A stretch of 64,000 bases of DNA from assembly GCA_004352715.1 (NCBI GenBank), contig SCFE01000030.1, positions 2,274,390-2,338,389 of the forward strand. The letters run 5' to 3'. The position numbers were made by a program, and so were the translations under genes. The notes under the pieces are model-generated. The model searched no databases and was not told where the DNA came from. It worked only from the letters and a program-made list of their open reading frames with translations. Position 1 is the stretch's first letter. Every line of letters starts with the position of its first letter. Below are positions 21,146 to 31,279 of this stretch, piece after piece. This stretch comes from Hofstenia miamia (taxonomy: Eukaryota > Xenacoelomorpha > Acoela).

Positions 21146-22735
21146 GTAGTAGTTTATTTAATGCATATGACTTCAAGTATAATAAAAAAAGTATTGCGTT
21201 CTCAATGTGGAAGATTTTGCCACTTTAACAGAACGAACATTTATTCATATTGATTCATTGATAATCAAATGGTAATTTTCCATGTTCTGTGTCATACTTG
21301 TGTAATTGATATTTATTCAATTTACCCCCTGGAGTAAAACTCACACTTATGAAATGTCAATATTCATTTTCTGCTCAATTTTAGTTATATTACTAATTTA
21401 TTAGTTAACCATTTACATGTAGAGGGTTTCTTAAGTCAAAGTCACATAATACCCGTTAACTTCACTGCAATAATATACAGGCTTTAGATAGCTATATCCA
21501 ATTACCGCTCTAAATATAATTTAAACGTCATAATGTTCACAATCACTTATTTTGTTTTCTCATCCACTATATCAAAGTAATTTCGCTTGTGAAGCATGCT
21601 GGTGTATTTTTCTTGATCTACTACTCCAAACGCTGAAAGACATCTCTTTATTCAAAAAATGAGTCGAATAAAAGAAGATAAAATGTCAACTTAATTGATT
21701 AAATACAACTTCAGTTTTAGTGGTTGGTAAGTGTGTAAGAAGTCCAAAGTCTAATTGAAACCACAATTCCGGTGTCTTGCATGAATGACGTCTACGTGAA
21801 ACTAGTGAAAGTAAAGGCCTGCTGAGCAGCCAGGGCAAGTATACCTGTACATTACATTTTTATTACAGTTCTTACATTTTGATCAATTCCAATATGAGTT
21901 TACCTCACACAGCACAGGCTCTAATTGTTACAACTGCGAATATAATATCTCTTATGTTTATATATATTGTAGTTGTATCATCGACTGAATTAGTGTTAGT
22001 GTATTAGCATAATACAAGTAACATCTATAGTTCGAGGCGTAATTAACAACTGTTTGCAAGCACCAACAGAGAATTATGTAAAGAAAACTGCATAATTGAA
22101 TTAACGAGTGAGTAATGCCACCAATCAGCTTGGAGATAGTCCACATAGGCTTCAAGCATATGATTACCAAATTGAACAATTGTAATTGAGAGAGTTTACC
22201 TTAAATACAATTTGGTTTTGACTGGTGCAGAGTCTAACCGCCATTGAATTAAGGCAAACAAATAGTACGAAAATGAATGCCTTCAAAATTGATCATGGAT
22301 GAACCAAGCGTAGATCGCAAGGCAGAGCGCACTTGTCATCCCTCAGATCTACTCCTGGCTCTTCTCATGTTGAGATTGGTAATCATTCAAGAGAAAATTA
22401 AAACACAACCGATTTTGACTAAACCAAACGTTGTAATTTTGAATGTGTACAATTTCTACCCTAAGTTTAACAATTATTAAATTATAGTAAACAAAAAATT
22501 TGGTAGCAAAACTACCATGAATTACAACATTTAATTTGAAAATAAATGTCGTCATTGTCTCTCGTTTTGGGGAGGTTTCGCCCAAAGTTTTATGATGGCT
22601 GACTTATTCCAAGAACTGATGCCACACGCCTGCTCAAGGCATTACTAAAGTTTTTGCGAAAAGTTTTTTTACCTTGAAGTGAAACTGAACAGGTGAGAGC
22701 TGAAAGAAGCAAGTAAAAGTCTATAAACGTTTATT
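21146..22735. other. Non-coding stretch
   Basis: No gene or element is recognised. Short ORFs here (for example 22277-22480) have no protein-like features. Confidence 0.5.
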
Positions 22736-22927
22736 TTAGATGTCTGTAGAGACTTCTGCTGGGTATAGAAGATTGTACGCATTATCTAGTATCTGTAGAA
22801 TTCCAGTGTCCGTCCAGTTTGTTTCCGTAAGGTCTTCCTCGCGAGTTTGCTGAGCAAAGGCTTCGATTTCTATTGTCGGTTGTTTTTTGTATTTGATGTA
22901 TTGTATGTCATTTATGTTTTTAGACAT
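22736..22927 (-). CDS. Small acidic ORF, unidentified
   Basis: ATG-initiated 63-codon frame with a charged, acidic middle (TREEDLTETNWTDTG) and no membrane segment. It lies about 90 bases downstream of the ORF at 23017-23574 on the same strand, both near gypsy pol remains. It may be a piece of the same retroelement reading frame. Function is unknown. Confidence 0.3.
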   Translation of the reverse strand: MSKNINDIQYIKYKKQPTIEIEAFAQQTREEDLTETNWTDTGILQILDNAYNLLYPAEVSTDI

Positions 22928-23016
22928 TTTGATGGATTGTCGCAGGTTATGGCGCCTTTAAAAGCTATAGTTATATTTGCCGTATAACTTTTGACCCTTG
23001 AGGACGATCATTAATG

Positions 23017-23574
23017 TCATTTTAGCATCCATATCCGAAGTGTACGCTTCCTTTGTGTCAATTTTTGAATAAAGGAAAAGGGGTGAAACACGTTGGTGAG
23101 TGAGTTGTGGTAATTTGTATTTCTATATAAGAACTTGATGTTTTTTAGGATCAGCTCTTCAGTCATCTTATCAGGATCATTTACTTCGGCTCGTATCATA
23201 GTGACTATTTCTACATGTTTAGTCACGTCGTAGTACTTGAAGTTTTCTTTCCAGAGGTTGATCCAGATGTCATCATTTGCTACAGCGAATAAGGTAATGT
23301 TTTGAACTTTTTTATTAAATACTTTTTCTTTGAAATTTGCTATTTGCTTGAAAATGGGTTCACCTTTCTTGTAGATTGCTTCAGTTGGGTGTTTGCTATT
23401 GATGAGAAGTCCACTTTTTTGTTTCCAGTCTTTTAATAGTTTGACTGCATTTTTGAATTCTTGTTTATCAATTAGCTGGCAGATTGCCTTATGATTGTTA
23501 TAGTACAGTCTATAGCTCAGGATTCCGTGGTTGACTGGTTTAACGTGCTTCTTTTTTGTGTATGGCATCATCAC
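23017..23574 (-). CDS. Unidentified ORF of 185 codons beside gypsy remains
   Basis: This open frame is Lys-rich and predominantly helical in appearance, with stretches such as AICQLIDKQEFKNAVKLLKD and VTMIRAEVNDPDKMTEE. In-sense sequence continues upstream to about 23720 across stops (for example LELEKKIAT and IDLPVM), so the frame is probably the 3' part of a longer degraded one. It shows no zinc knuckle, catalytic motif or transmembrane segment. It lies 3' of the integrase remains on the same strand, so it could be a third retroelement ORF. I do not recognise the family. Confidence 0.4.
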   Translation of the reverse strand: MMMPYTKKKHVKPVNHGILSYRLYYNNHKAICQLIDKQEFKNAVKLLKDWKQKSGLLINSKHPTEAIYKKGEPIFKQIANFKEKVFNKKVQNITLFAVANDDIWINLWKENFKYYDVTKHVEIVTMIRAEVNDPDKMTEELILKNIKFLYRNTNYHNSLTNVFHPFSFIQKLTQRKRTLRIWMLK

Positions 23575-23890
23575 GGGGAGGTCAATGATAGGTGGCGGTA
23601 TGCAGAAAGAATTTCAGGTAGCAATCTTTTTCTCTAGCTCTAACCAGCTGCCATGGGTAGTATTAATTCGGAAATTCCAATAGATATCAGATAGTTAACG
23701 AAATTTTCTGTTAATGTCTTCAACGATGTTAAGATTTGAGGTTCATTTTAATGCTGCCATTGATTTGGTATCAATGTTGAAACAGGCAGGCGTACACTCA
23801 ATATCCATGGCAACCTGTTGTAGTGGTGTCATAAGAGCTTTGAGTTTTGGTAAAACTTTTGGTAAAGAATTTCATTTTCATTATTTCAAC

Positions 23891-24087
23891 CTCCAAAACT
23901 TTAGCTTTTGTTGATAGGTGATGGGNNNNNNNNNNNNNNNNNNNNNNNNNNNNNNNNNNNNNNNNNNNNNNNNNNNNNNNNNNNNNNNNNNNNNNNNNNN
24001 NNNNNNNNNNNNNNNNNNNNNNNNNNNNNNNNNNNNNNNNNNNNNNNNNNNNNNNNNAAACTTTAGCTTTTGTTGATAGGTGATGGG
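23891..24087. repeat. Direct copies around a 132-N gap
   Basis: CTTTAGCTTTTGTTGATAGG and flanking bases end at 23925 and repeat immediately after the N run (23926-24057). The gap is probably an overestimated or overlapping contig join. Confidence 0.75.
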
Positions 24088-24234
24088 GGGGGGGATGGGT
24101 GATTCCTATCTAATGTTTATCATTGAGTATGTGCAATTCAATAAGCATATTTTGGTTTCCTCTATAGTCCACGTGTTTGTTGTGATGCTTCCGTTGTTGT
24201 AATTTTCTCTTTTGCGATTTATCAATGACGGAGA

Positions 24235-24870
24235 ATGCGGTTTAGCCATTTGTCACCTCCATTGGTTTGTGGATGATGAGTTGTTGTGTGGCTATGCAAA
24301 ATTTCGAGATTTTTAATAAAACATTGGAATGGTTTGCTTTCAAATTGGACTCCTTGGTCCGTAATTAGATTTTCCATTGATCCGAAAACGCATATCCAAT
24401 CCTTTATAACTGCATCCGCGACTGTTTGAGCTTTAATGTTTTGATAGGGATCATTTTCTATACTTTGTAAAATTATCGACCAGTAGGAGAACGTATGAAT
24501 ACCCTTCTTCGTTTTTAGATAGCTGCTAAATGTCCATATTAACGATTTGGTTCATGCGCTCCAATGTTATCTTTTCAAATTCTGCCTGTTGTTGCAGAAA
24601 TCTCTGTTTGTCCTGAAGGATGCAAGCTTGGCACTTGTTAATGATGTCTTCTATTGTCTTCCACTAGTATGTGGTGACAAAACGCTCATGGATTGTGATT
24701 TCCATTTGGTATACTCCGGTATGTCCTCTTCATGACATTTTTTCACTAACTCTCTTATATATACATGTAGTATTCGGGAAGAGCGATTTTGTTAGCGTTC
24801 TTCGAGGCTGCCTAAAGGACGCCATTTTCTGTGAGTAGCAATTTGTGTTTGTTGTAGCATTGAATCGCTA
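24235..24870 (-). pseudogene. Ty3/gypsy integrase relic
   Basis: Minus-strand frames carry an HHCC-like segment (CHEEDI, then IINKCQACILQDKQ), a first catalytic Asp in VNMDI (about 24535) and the second block ENLITDQGVQFESKPF (about 24340-24370). The third block is THHPQTNGGDKWLNR (about 24241-24275). The family form of this last block is hPQxNGxxERxNR, so the catalytic Glu is Lys here. Stops and frameshifts occur. The RT fragment at 24964-25090 lies upstream on the same strand, giving the RT-then-IN order of gypsy. Confidence 0.75.
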
Positions 24871-24963
24871 CAGGGTTTGTGATTTCTTCATTATTGTGAA
24901 TTTTATCAATTATTTCTTTTTGGACGATATCGTTTCTTCAAGCTTCAGCTATTTCGTGTATTT

Positions 24964-25090
24964 AGCGTGTACTCTTAGTCTTGCATTGTAGTGGAGCTTT
25001 AAGATCTTGTTTAGTTTTTCGCATTTGTCGTCAATTGACATAGAGGAGATTAGAATGTCGGCTATATAAACTGCAATTCCATTTTCTATA
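24964..25090 (-). pseudogene. Reverse transcriptase active-site fragment
   Basis: The frame reads GIAVYIADILISS followed by KCEKLNKILKLHYNARLRV, matching the gypsy RT box YxDDILI and the following thumb helix. The first Asp of the box has become Ala. A (TA)n tract truncates it at 25094. Confidence 0.65.
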
Positions 25091-25093
25091 GTA

Positions 25094-25145
<52 letters not shown>
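25094..25145. repeat. (TA)n microsatellite
   Basis: A pure TA tract of about 24 units interrupts the RT relic. Confidence 0.9.
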
Positions 25146-25146
<1 letters not shown>

Positions 25147-25690
25147 CACTAAAAAACCAAAGAACTGAATTAAAAGTTGAAGGCGTTTTAATTTTATATT
25201 TTCCACAAATAGCTGATTTCAATGTCATGTAATACCTTTCATTCCAAACCCCTCAGTTACAATTTTTGAACAACTCTTAAATTTTCAGGCCAGTTATATT
25301 GTAATTGCAAAATATGTAAATTTAACTTAATGAATGTATCTTAAGGAATTTCTGTTGTTCTTAGCTATATTTGCCAGGAGGGGTTGCCTAGGCTCCCAGG
25401 GGAAGGGCCCCTCTCTCTGCCCCCGTGGCTATTGGCCTGTGCTTTTCATTGTTTTATGTCCTAATCGTAAGTGCATATACTTTCTGCAAAGCATGCAACA
25501 TACTTAATTTGTAAATCCTGGTATATCAAAGATTACTCTAGAAAGCAATCAAGAAAATGAGTAATTTTGCTCTTAAAACAATTTGTAACTTACAGTGTTT
25601 TAAGTATAGTAAACATTGACTAAGCAAACATTTCCAATGAAATATATGGACATAATTTGTGATTCTTTCTAGTAAATATATTATAACTTG
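25146..25690. other. Non-coding stretch upstream of transporter copy 2
   Basis: It contains a GC-rich patch (25378-25435, with GGGGAAGGGCCCC) in otherwise AT-rich DNA. No coding feature is recognised. Confidence 0.45.
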
Positions 25691-25700
25691 TATAAATAAA
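25691..25700 (+). promoter_or_regulatory. TATA-like box upstream of transporter copy 2
   Basis: TATAAATAAA starts 48 bases before the ATG. The following AAGTAGGAAGCATT is conserved upstream of copy 1. Confidence 0.5.
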
Positions 25701-25738
25701 GTAGTAAACCAAGTAGGAAGCATTAAGAGGTCATTCAC

Positions 25739-27163
25739 ATGAAGTTCTCAATCAATCAACAAGTCGAACATGATTCACAATCACAGAAAGCACATTCTTT
25801 TCATCAGAGTATTACCAGTCTAGATTTAATTGTTGAGGCAAATAATCATGAAATAAACTGGTTAGAAGCAATTATACATTTACTAAAAGGAACAATAGGG
25901 ACTGGTATTTTCTCATTGCCATTTGCATTTGCCCACACAGGTACACTTGGTGGTCTTCTGTTCATGATTCTTATTGCAATATCAGTAATGTCATGTCTGA
26001 ACTATCTACTAACCATTAGCTTGTATATGAGAAGGAAATATATGTATGGACCATTGGACTATGGAAATTTGTGTAGTACTGTTTTTGAAGTCTCGGAGAT
26101 TAAGTTTCTTGCAAAATATAAGAATTCAGGAAAGATTTTAGTTAATGGATTTCTAATATTCACTCAGCTGGGATTTTGCACAAGTTACCTCACTTTCCTA
26201 ACCGCAACAGTTGAAAATTCACTACCAACTTTCCACATACATTCATTTCACAATGAGAGAATTAAAATTTTAGCTATAATTGTCGTACCCATTATCCTCC
26301 TCTGTCTTATTAGGAACTTAGATTTTTTGGCAAAGTTCACATTAATTGGTAACTTGACGTTCTTTGCTGGATTGTCAATTTTGATTTATGATTTCTTTGA
26401 TCACTTGAAGTTTCCTCCATCAGATTTGCCTCTATTTGTGGGAATTCAAGAATGGCCGATATTCTTTGGAAATGCTATATATTCTGTAGAAGCAATAGGA
26501 GTAATTTTACCAATTGAAAACAAAATGAAAAAGCCTTACCAGTTTAGGCCGGTGTTAAATGCTGGAATAGGATTTTGCTTTGTAGTGTACACGTTTGTTG
26601 GTTTTATGGGATACATACGATTTGGAAAATCAGTTTTGGCTCCCGTCACTTCAAGCACACCCTCTAATATCGAAGACAAGATTGCAAACATGATCTTTGC
26701 TGTGTCGATTTACACAACATATGCACTTCAATTCTATGTACCCGTGATAATTGTCAAAGATTGGGTAAATGATAATGTTAGAATAATAAAAAGTACGTTA
26801 ATTAAGGAATATTTGCTTCGTATTACTATTGTCATTTTTACTTTCAGTGTATCAGCAGCAATTCCACAGCTCGGATTATTCATTGCACTAGTGGGATCTA
26901 GTGCTGGAAGCTTCCTTTCTCTTATTTTACCTGCATTCATGCACTTCTTAATTATTAAGATTGATAAAGAAGTAAAATCAAAATATTTGTGGTATGCATT
27001 TGATGTGTTTGTCATGATTTTTGGATTCATTGGGGCTGTTACTGGAACTATGGTTTCAATCCAAGACATTATAAATGCTTACTCGGGTGACAATTCTCAA
27101 AACACTACAATTTTTACAAGCACCACGTTTGAGACAACTTCGTCTGCAATGTTGAATTTGTAA
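25739..27163 (+). CDS. Proton-coupled amino-acid transporter, SLC36/PAT type, copy 2
   Basis: This intact single-exon ORF of 474 codons is a close paralogue of copy 1. TM1 carries the same IHLLKGTIGTGIFSLPFAFA block, with His47 at the conserved position. The first ~140 residues differ from copy 1 at many sites (MKFSINQQVEHDSQSQ against MAEHESNVYELTAED). From LIFTQLGFCTSYLTF onward the proteins are almost the same, with small differences at TLIGNL and IYSVEAIGVILPIENK. The last ~230 residues are identical. The start at 25739 is the first ATG after the TATA-like box and gives an N-terminus of normal length. It likely has the same membrane role as copy 1; the diverged N-terminus may alter sorting or regulation. 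Confidence 0.9.
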   Translation: MKFSINQQVEHDSQSQKAHSFHQSITSLDLIVEANNHEINWLEAIIHLLKGTIGTGIFSLPFAFAHTGTLGGLLFMILIAISVMSCLNYLLTISLYMRRKYMYGPLDYGNLCSTVFEVSEIKFLAKYKNSGKILVNGFLIFTQLGFCTSYLTFLTATVENSLPTFHIHSFHNERIKILAIIVVPIILLCLIRNLDFLAKFTLIGNLTFFAGLSILIYDFFDHLKFPPSDLPLFVGIQEWPIFFGNAIYSVEAIGVILPIENKMKKPYQFRPVLNAGIGFCFVVYTFVGFMGYIRFGKSVLAPVTSSTPSNIEDKIANMIFAVSIYTTYALQFYVPVIIVKDWVNDNVRIIKSTLIKEYLLRITIVIFTFSVSAAIPQLGLFIALVGSSAGSFLSLILPAFMHFLIIKIDKEVKSKYLWYAFDVFVMIFGFIGAVTGTMVSIQDIINAYSGDNSQNTTIFTSTTFETTSSAMLNL

Positions 27164-27196
27164 TAAAGAAATTCCTTATAGGATATTCCTAAAATT

Positions 27197-27207
27197 AATA
27201 AAATAAA
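27197..27207 (+). promoter_or_regulatory. Poly(A) signals of transporter copy 2
   Basis: Two overlapping AATAAA hexamers lie 34-44 bases after the stop, with the same layout as copy 1. Confidence 0.6.
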
Positions 27208-27855
27208 ATATTATTATTATTATTATTTTTGAAAAACATCTTCAGGTAAAATCGGAAATGTATCTAAATTTACAAGACAATGATAAAATGAAATAAGTTA
27301 TGTAAGAAAGCTGACAGAGGCGCATCTAGAGGAGAATTTTAAGGTACGTACCCCCCCCCTTCCCTTTAACGGAACATAGATGCATCCATTCTTGTTTAGT
27401 TTTTATGCAACATAAAACATGTTAATTTTCTATGATTTTTATCTATTATTTTCATTCCAATTATTGCCAAGACCAAAACTAGCCATTTTAATTTTGAATC
27501 AAATGTTTATGAAATTATTTATTTTGCTGTGAAAAAATTTGAACACGTTTTCTAAACTTTTACTTGTAGTAAAATATGTTAAATTACTAGCAATGCTTAA
27601 AAATAAGTAGTATATGCTCCTAAAAAATCAATTTAGAAATTTCAATTCAGTGAGCAGATTTTATTAGAAGTTTCTAACATACCAAACTTTAGTCTAGCAT
27701 GTGTCGAATTGGAATTAAATGGGTTGGAAATTATTCAGGCCTGGTAAAGATTGGGCATAAGTTTTCGTTTGAGTTACTAAGAGATAACAAAGATAAGAAT
27801 TGTCGTACCTAAAAGAAAGGAAATGTATCCTATTGAACTAGGATCAGTTAACAGC

Positions 27856-28855
27856 NNNNNNNNNNNNNNNNNNNNNNNNNNNNNNNNNNNNNNNNNNNNN
27901 NNNNNNNNNNNNNNNNNNNNNNNNNNNNNNNNNNNNNNNNNNNNNNNNNNNNNNNNNNNNNNNNNNNNNNNNNNNNNNNNNNNNNNNNNNNNNNNNNNNN
28001 NNNNNNNNNNNNNNNNNNNNNNNNNNNNNNNNNNNNNNNNNNNNNNNNNNNNNNNNNNNNNNNNNNNNNNNNNNNNNNNNNNNNNNNNNNNNNNNNNNNN
28101 NNNNNNNNNNNNNNNNNNNNNNNNNNNNNNNNNNNNNNNNNNNNNNNNNNNNNNNNNNNNNNNNNNNNNNNNNNNNNNNNNNNNNNNNNNNNNNNNNNNN
28201 NNNNNNNNNNNNNNNNNNNNNNNNNNNNNNNNNNNNNNNNNNNNNNNNNNNNNNNNNNNNNNNNNNNNNNNNNNNNNNNNNNNNNNNNNNNNNNNNNNNN
28301 NNNNNNNNNNNNNNNNNNNNNNNNNNNNNNNNNNNNNNNNNNNNNNNNNNNNNNNNNNNNNNNNNNNNNNNNNNNNNNNNNNNNNNNNNNNNNNNNNNNN
28401 NNNNNNNNNNNNNNNNNNNNNNNNNNNNNNNNNNNNNNNNNNNNNNNNNNNNNNNNNNNNNNNNNNNNNNNNNNNNNNNNNNNNNNNNNNNNNNNNNNNN
28501 NNNNNNNNNNNNNNNNNNNNNNNNNNNNNNNNNNNNNNNNNNNNNNNNNNNNNNNNNNNNNNNNNNNNNNNNNNNNNNNNNNNNNNNNNNNNNNNNNNNN
28601 NNNNNNNNNNNNNNNNNNNNNNNNNNNNNNNNNNNNNNNNNNNNNNNNNNNNNNNNNNNNNNNNNNNNNNNNNNNNNNNNNNNNNNNNNNNNNNNNNNNN
28701 NNNNNNNNNNNNNNNNNNNNNNNNNNNNNNNNNNNNNNNNNNNNNNNNNNNNNNNNNNNNNNNNNNNNNNNNNNNNNNNNNNNNNNNNNNNNNNNNNNNN
28801 NNNNNNNNNNNNNNNNNNNNNNNNNNNNNNNNNNNNNNNNNNNNNNNNNNNNNNN
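27856..28855. other. Assembly gap of 1000 N
   Basis: A run of exactly 1000 N separates the transporter copy 2 flank from the LINE reverse transcriptase. Any ORF drawn across it is not real. Confidence 0.95.
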
Positions 28856-29609
28856 TATTGAAAATTGCATTTAAATTCTCATTTTGTGCTATTGTTATTC
28901 CATTTAAGAGTGGGCATGCATATGAGAAATGGCTCATTACAAATGTATTTATCAAATGTGGTTCTTTTATTATTGTTCTTAATTCACGAAGATATTCAAT
29001 GCCAGAGTTCATGTTTCTCATCTTTTTTGAAAGGAATTCATGGAAATTTAGTTTCTTATCAATTTGGACACCTAGATATGTTACAACAGAAGATTGTTTA
29101 ATGTTATTGTTTCTATCAATGCTTAATTCTATGTTCTCAGCTAAAGTACGAGTCTCATTTGGAGAAAAGATCATGAATTGTGTTTTATCAATGTTTATAG
29201 TTAGTGTGTTCATATTAAAGTATGCAATAAGGTGCCTTATATTATTATTTAAAATGCTTGCAGCTGTGTATGGGCTGATGTTACGAGAAAAAATACAAGT
29301 GTCATCTGCATATTGGTAAATATCGCAATATTTTATGTGATTGCACATGTCATTTACATACAATGTGAACATAAGCGGTCCTAAAACTGTTCCCTGTGGA
29401 ACCCCGCAGTAGGGAGTTTTGTATTTAGAATATATGTGCCCTATTTTCACTCTTTGCTTTCGTCCTGATATAAAGCTCTTTATCAATGTTAGGCTATTTT
29501 GATTAAATCCGTATGCCGTCAATTTTGAGCATAAAATTTCATGGTTGATACTATCAAACGCCTTACTTAGATCCAGAAGTGCGATGGCAGAGCTTAGGTT
29601 TTCCTCCAA
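28856..29609 (-). pseudogene. LINE reverse transcriptase, C-terminal part
   Basis: The open frame from 29609 contains ALLDLSKAFDSINHEIL (RT block A), CGVPQGTVLGPLMFTLYVND (block B) and the catalytic box YADDTCIF (block C). The IDKTQFMIF and TYLGVQIDKKLNFHEFL blocks follow. All catalytic Asp residues are present. The frame runs into the N gap at 28855. Upstream parts lie in other frames (29618-29848), so the ORF2 is frameshifted. It would have copied LINE RNA by target-primed reverse transcription. Confidence 0.85.
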
Positions 29610-29617
29610 ATTTATAC

Positions 29618-30307
29618 CTATATTTTCTGTGATGGTAATAAAGCATCAGAAAATTTAGGTCTAAACCCGTATGGCTTTTCAGATAAAACATTATTCTTTG
29701 TCAAGTACTCATGAATTTGGTAGTTTAAAACTTTTTCAAATAACTTGGCAAAAGGGTTTGTAATTGAAATGGGCCTGTAGTTAACACCTAATGTTGGATC
29801 TCCTCTTTTATAGATAGGTGAGATATCAGCTGATTTTTTTGAATGCATTGATTGTAAATAAATAGTAGATGCTCTCCAAACACATTGCTATAGTACTTAA
29901 TGAAGAAAAATTGGGATTTTTTGGGAACTGCATGACTTATTTTGATCGAGCCTAGAAATTGCGCTTAACAGTTGTTTCTTCCTAATATATGTGAAACAAA
30001 ATGTAGAACTGACCTTACATGGGATTGCTGGTTCCATTTTAGGTCCACTATATTTCCATAAATTGATGAATGCGTCATTTAAATGGTTTGCAACTGCAGT
30101 TTTGTCTGATATCATATTTCCATTAATAGATAAATCTTTTATGTCAGCTTCCTCGTTTTTACTTCTATGCAGGAAATTGTTCACAAACTTCCATTTGTCC
30201 TTGCTTTTATTCAATTTCTTATAGAAACTTTTTGCATAGTCATTACGAAGTTTAGTTTTTAGTTTAGACAAATCAGCCTTGATTTTATTGTAATTTGCAC
30301 TATGCAT
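29618..30307 (-). pseudogene. LINE ORF2, RT N-terminal part and linker
   Basis: At 29618-29848 the frame reads SADISPIYKRGDPTLGVNYR and PISITNPFAKLFEKVLN, the standard start of LINE RT (IxPIxKxGdxxxxxNYRPIS). At 29897-30307 a Lys-rich linker (KTKLRNDYAKSFYKKLNKSK, VNNFLHRSK) joins endonuclease to RT. The frames are separated by small shifts. Confidence 0.75.
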
Positions 30308-31040
30308 GGAAGATGATGGATGGGCATTAAGATTGTTTAAAGCCTCTTTCTTTTCTTATAGAACTTCGTATTCGTGATTATCTTTAAATATTGTACTAAT
30401 TGATCTGATTCGTGAGTTATTGCGAAAATATTTCCTACTCATAGGTGCTACTTTATCAATGGAACTTCTTATTTGAAAAGCAGGAAACATATCATATGAT
30501 TTGGATCTTCTAGAGTGTATATAAAATCATATGGAATGTTATAAAGCTGTTCTAGAAACGCCTTGTTCTGAGAAATTTAAAAATGATCTTGAAATTATTA
30601 TTTTTCTGCATGTTGGTAAGGCCTGTTGATTTGGTAGTAGTTCATGTTATAATCACCAAATAAGATAAAGTTACTATGGTTTAGTCACACTTCTTGTAGT
30701 TCCATCATTTTAAAATTCGCAAATTCTTTTCTCAAATACTTATTAGGGCAGTAACTAACATTTAATAACAAAGGCGATTTGCTAGTGTATTTACCTAACT
30801 TGACCCAAGGAGATTCAAAATTGTCATTGACTTTTTCATATTCTTTTAACCTCTTTGGTTGGAGAGCTTTGGGTAAAACTAACATGAGTCCTCCACTCGA
30901 CCTGTTCTGTTTTTAGCAAAGATATGATAAGTTGACGCACTTGGGTTATAGAGATTGAGATTACTGCAAACATCCAACCAGGTTTCAGTTATTGCATAAA
31001 TAGTGATGTTGTCTAATCTTGAAACAATTTCCAGAAATTC
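30308..31040 (-). pseudogene. LINE ORF2, AP endonuclease region
   Basis: Frames broken by stops read AITETWLDVCSNLNLY (the endonuclease TETWL block, about 30940-30990). They continue with ESPWVKLGKYTSKSPLLLNV and VSYCPNKYLRKEFANF (30690-30830). A FILFGDYNMNYY block (about 30630-30670) carries the Asp-x-Asn of the GDFN motif. This is the apurinic-endonuclease-like domain of CR1/Jockey/L2 elements, which nicks the genomic target. Confidence 0.7.
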
Positions 31041-31279
31041 TTTTCAATGCTCTTTATTGCTGCAAGCATTTAAATATATAAATTTCAAATTATTTTAAAA
31101 ATTGTTTGCACTTTTAAATAATTCAGAGATTTATTTGGGGCCAATATTTGCATGAATGTCGCCATTTCTTATAATTAATAATATGTGCATATAATAAAGC
31201 AAGATCCCTATGCACGTTTGGAAAAGCAAAACACATGACAATATATGATGAATAAATTCAGCAATCATTTGTAACTTTT

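Larger units (their letters stand above)
25739..27855 (+). repeat. Inverted-repeat arm B (transporter copy 2 and its 3' flank)
   Basis: This is the partner of 13822-15944. The homology continues until the 1000-N gap that begins at 27856, so the distal boundary is not visible. Confidence 0.9.

Noticed and set aside
25031-25228. ORFs rich in Ile-Tyr at 24949-25228, 43359-43550, 45282-45500 and 52448-52949
   Set aside because: They are translations of (TA)n microsatellites, some across N runs. Only the RT box at 24964-25090 is meaningful.
27777-29609. Long ORFs spanning 27777-29609 on both strands
   Set aside because: They cross a run of 1000 N. Only the RT part (28856-29609, minus) is real sequence.
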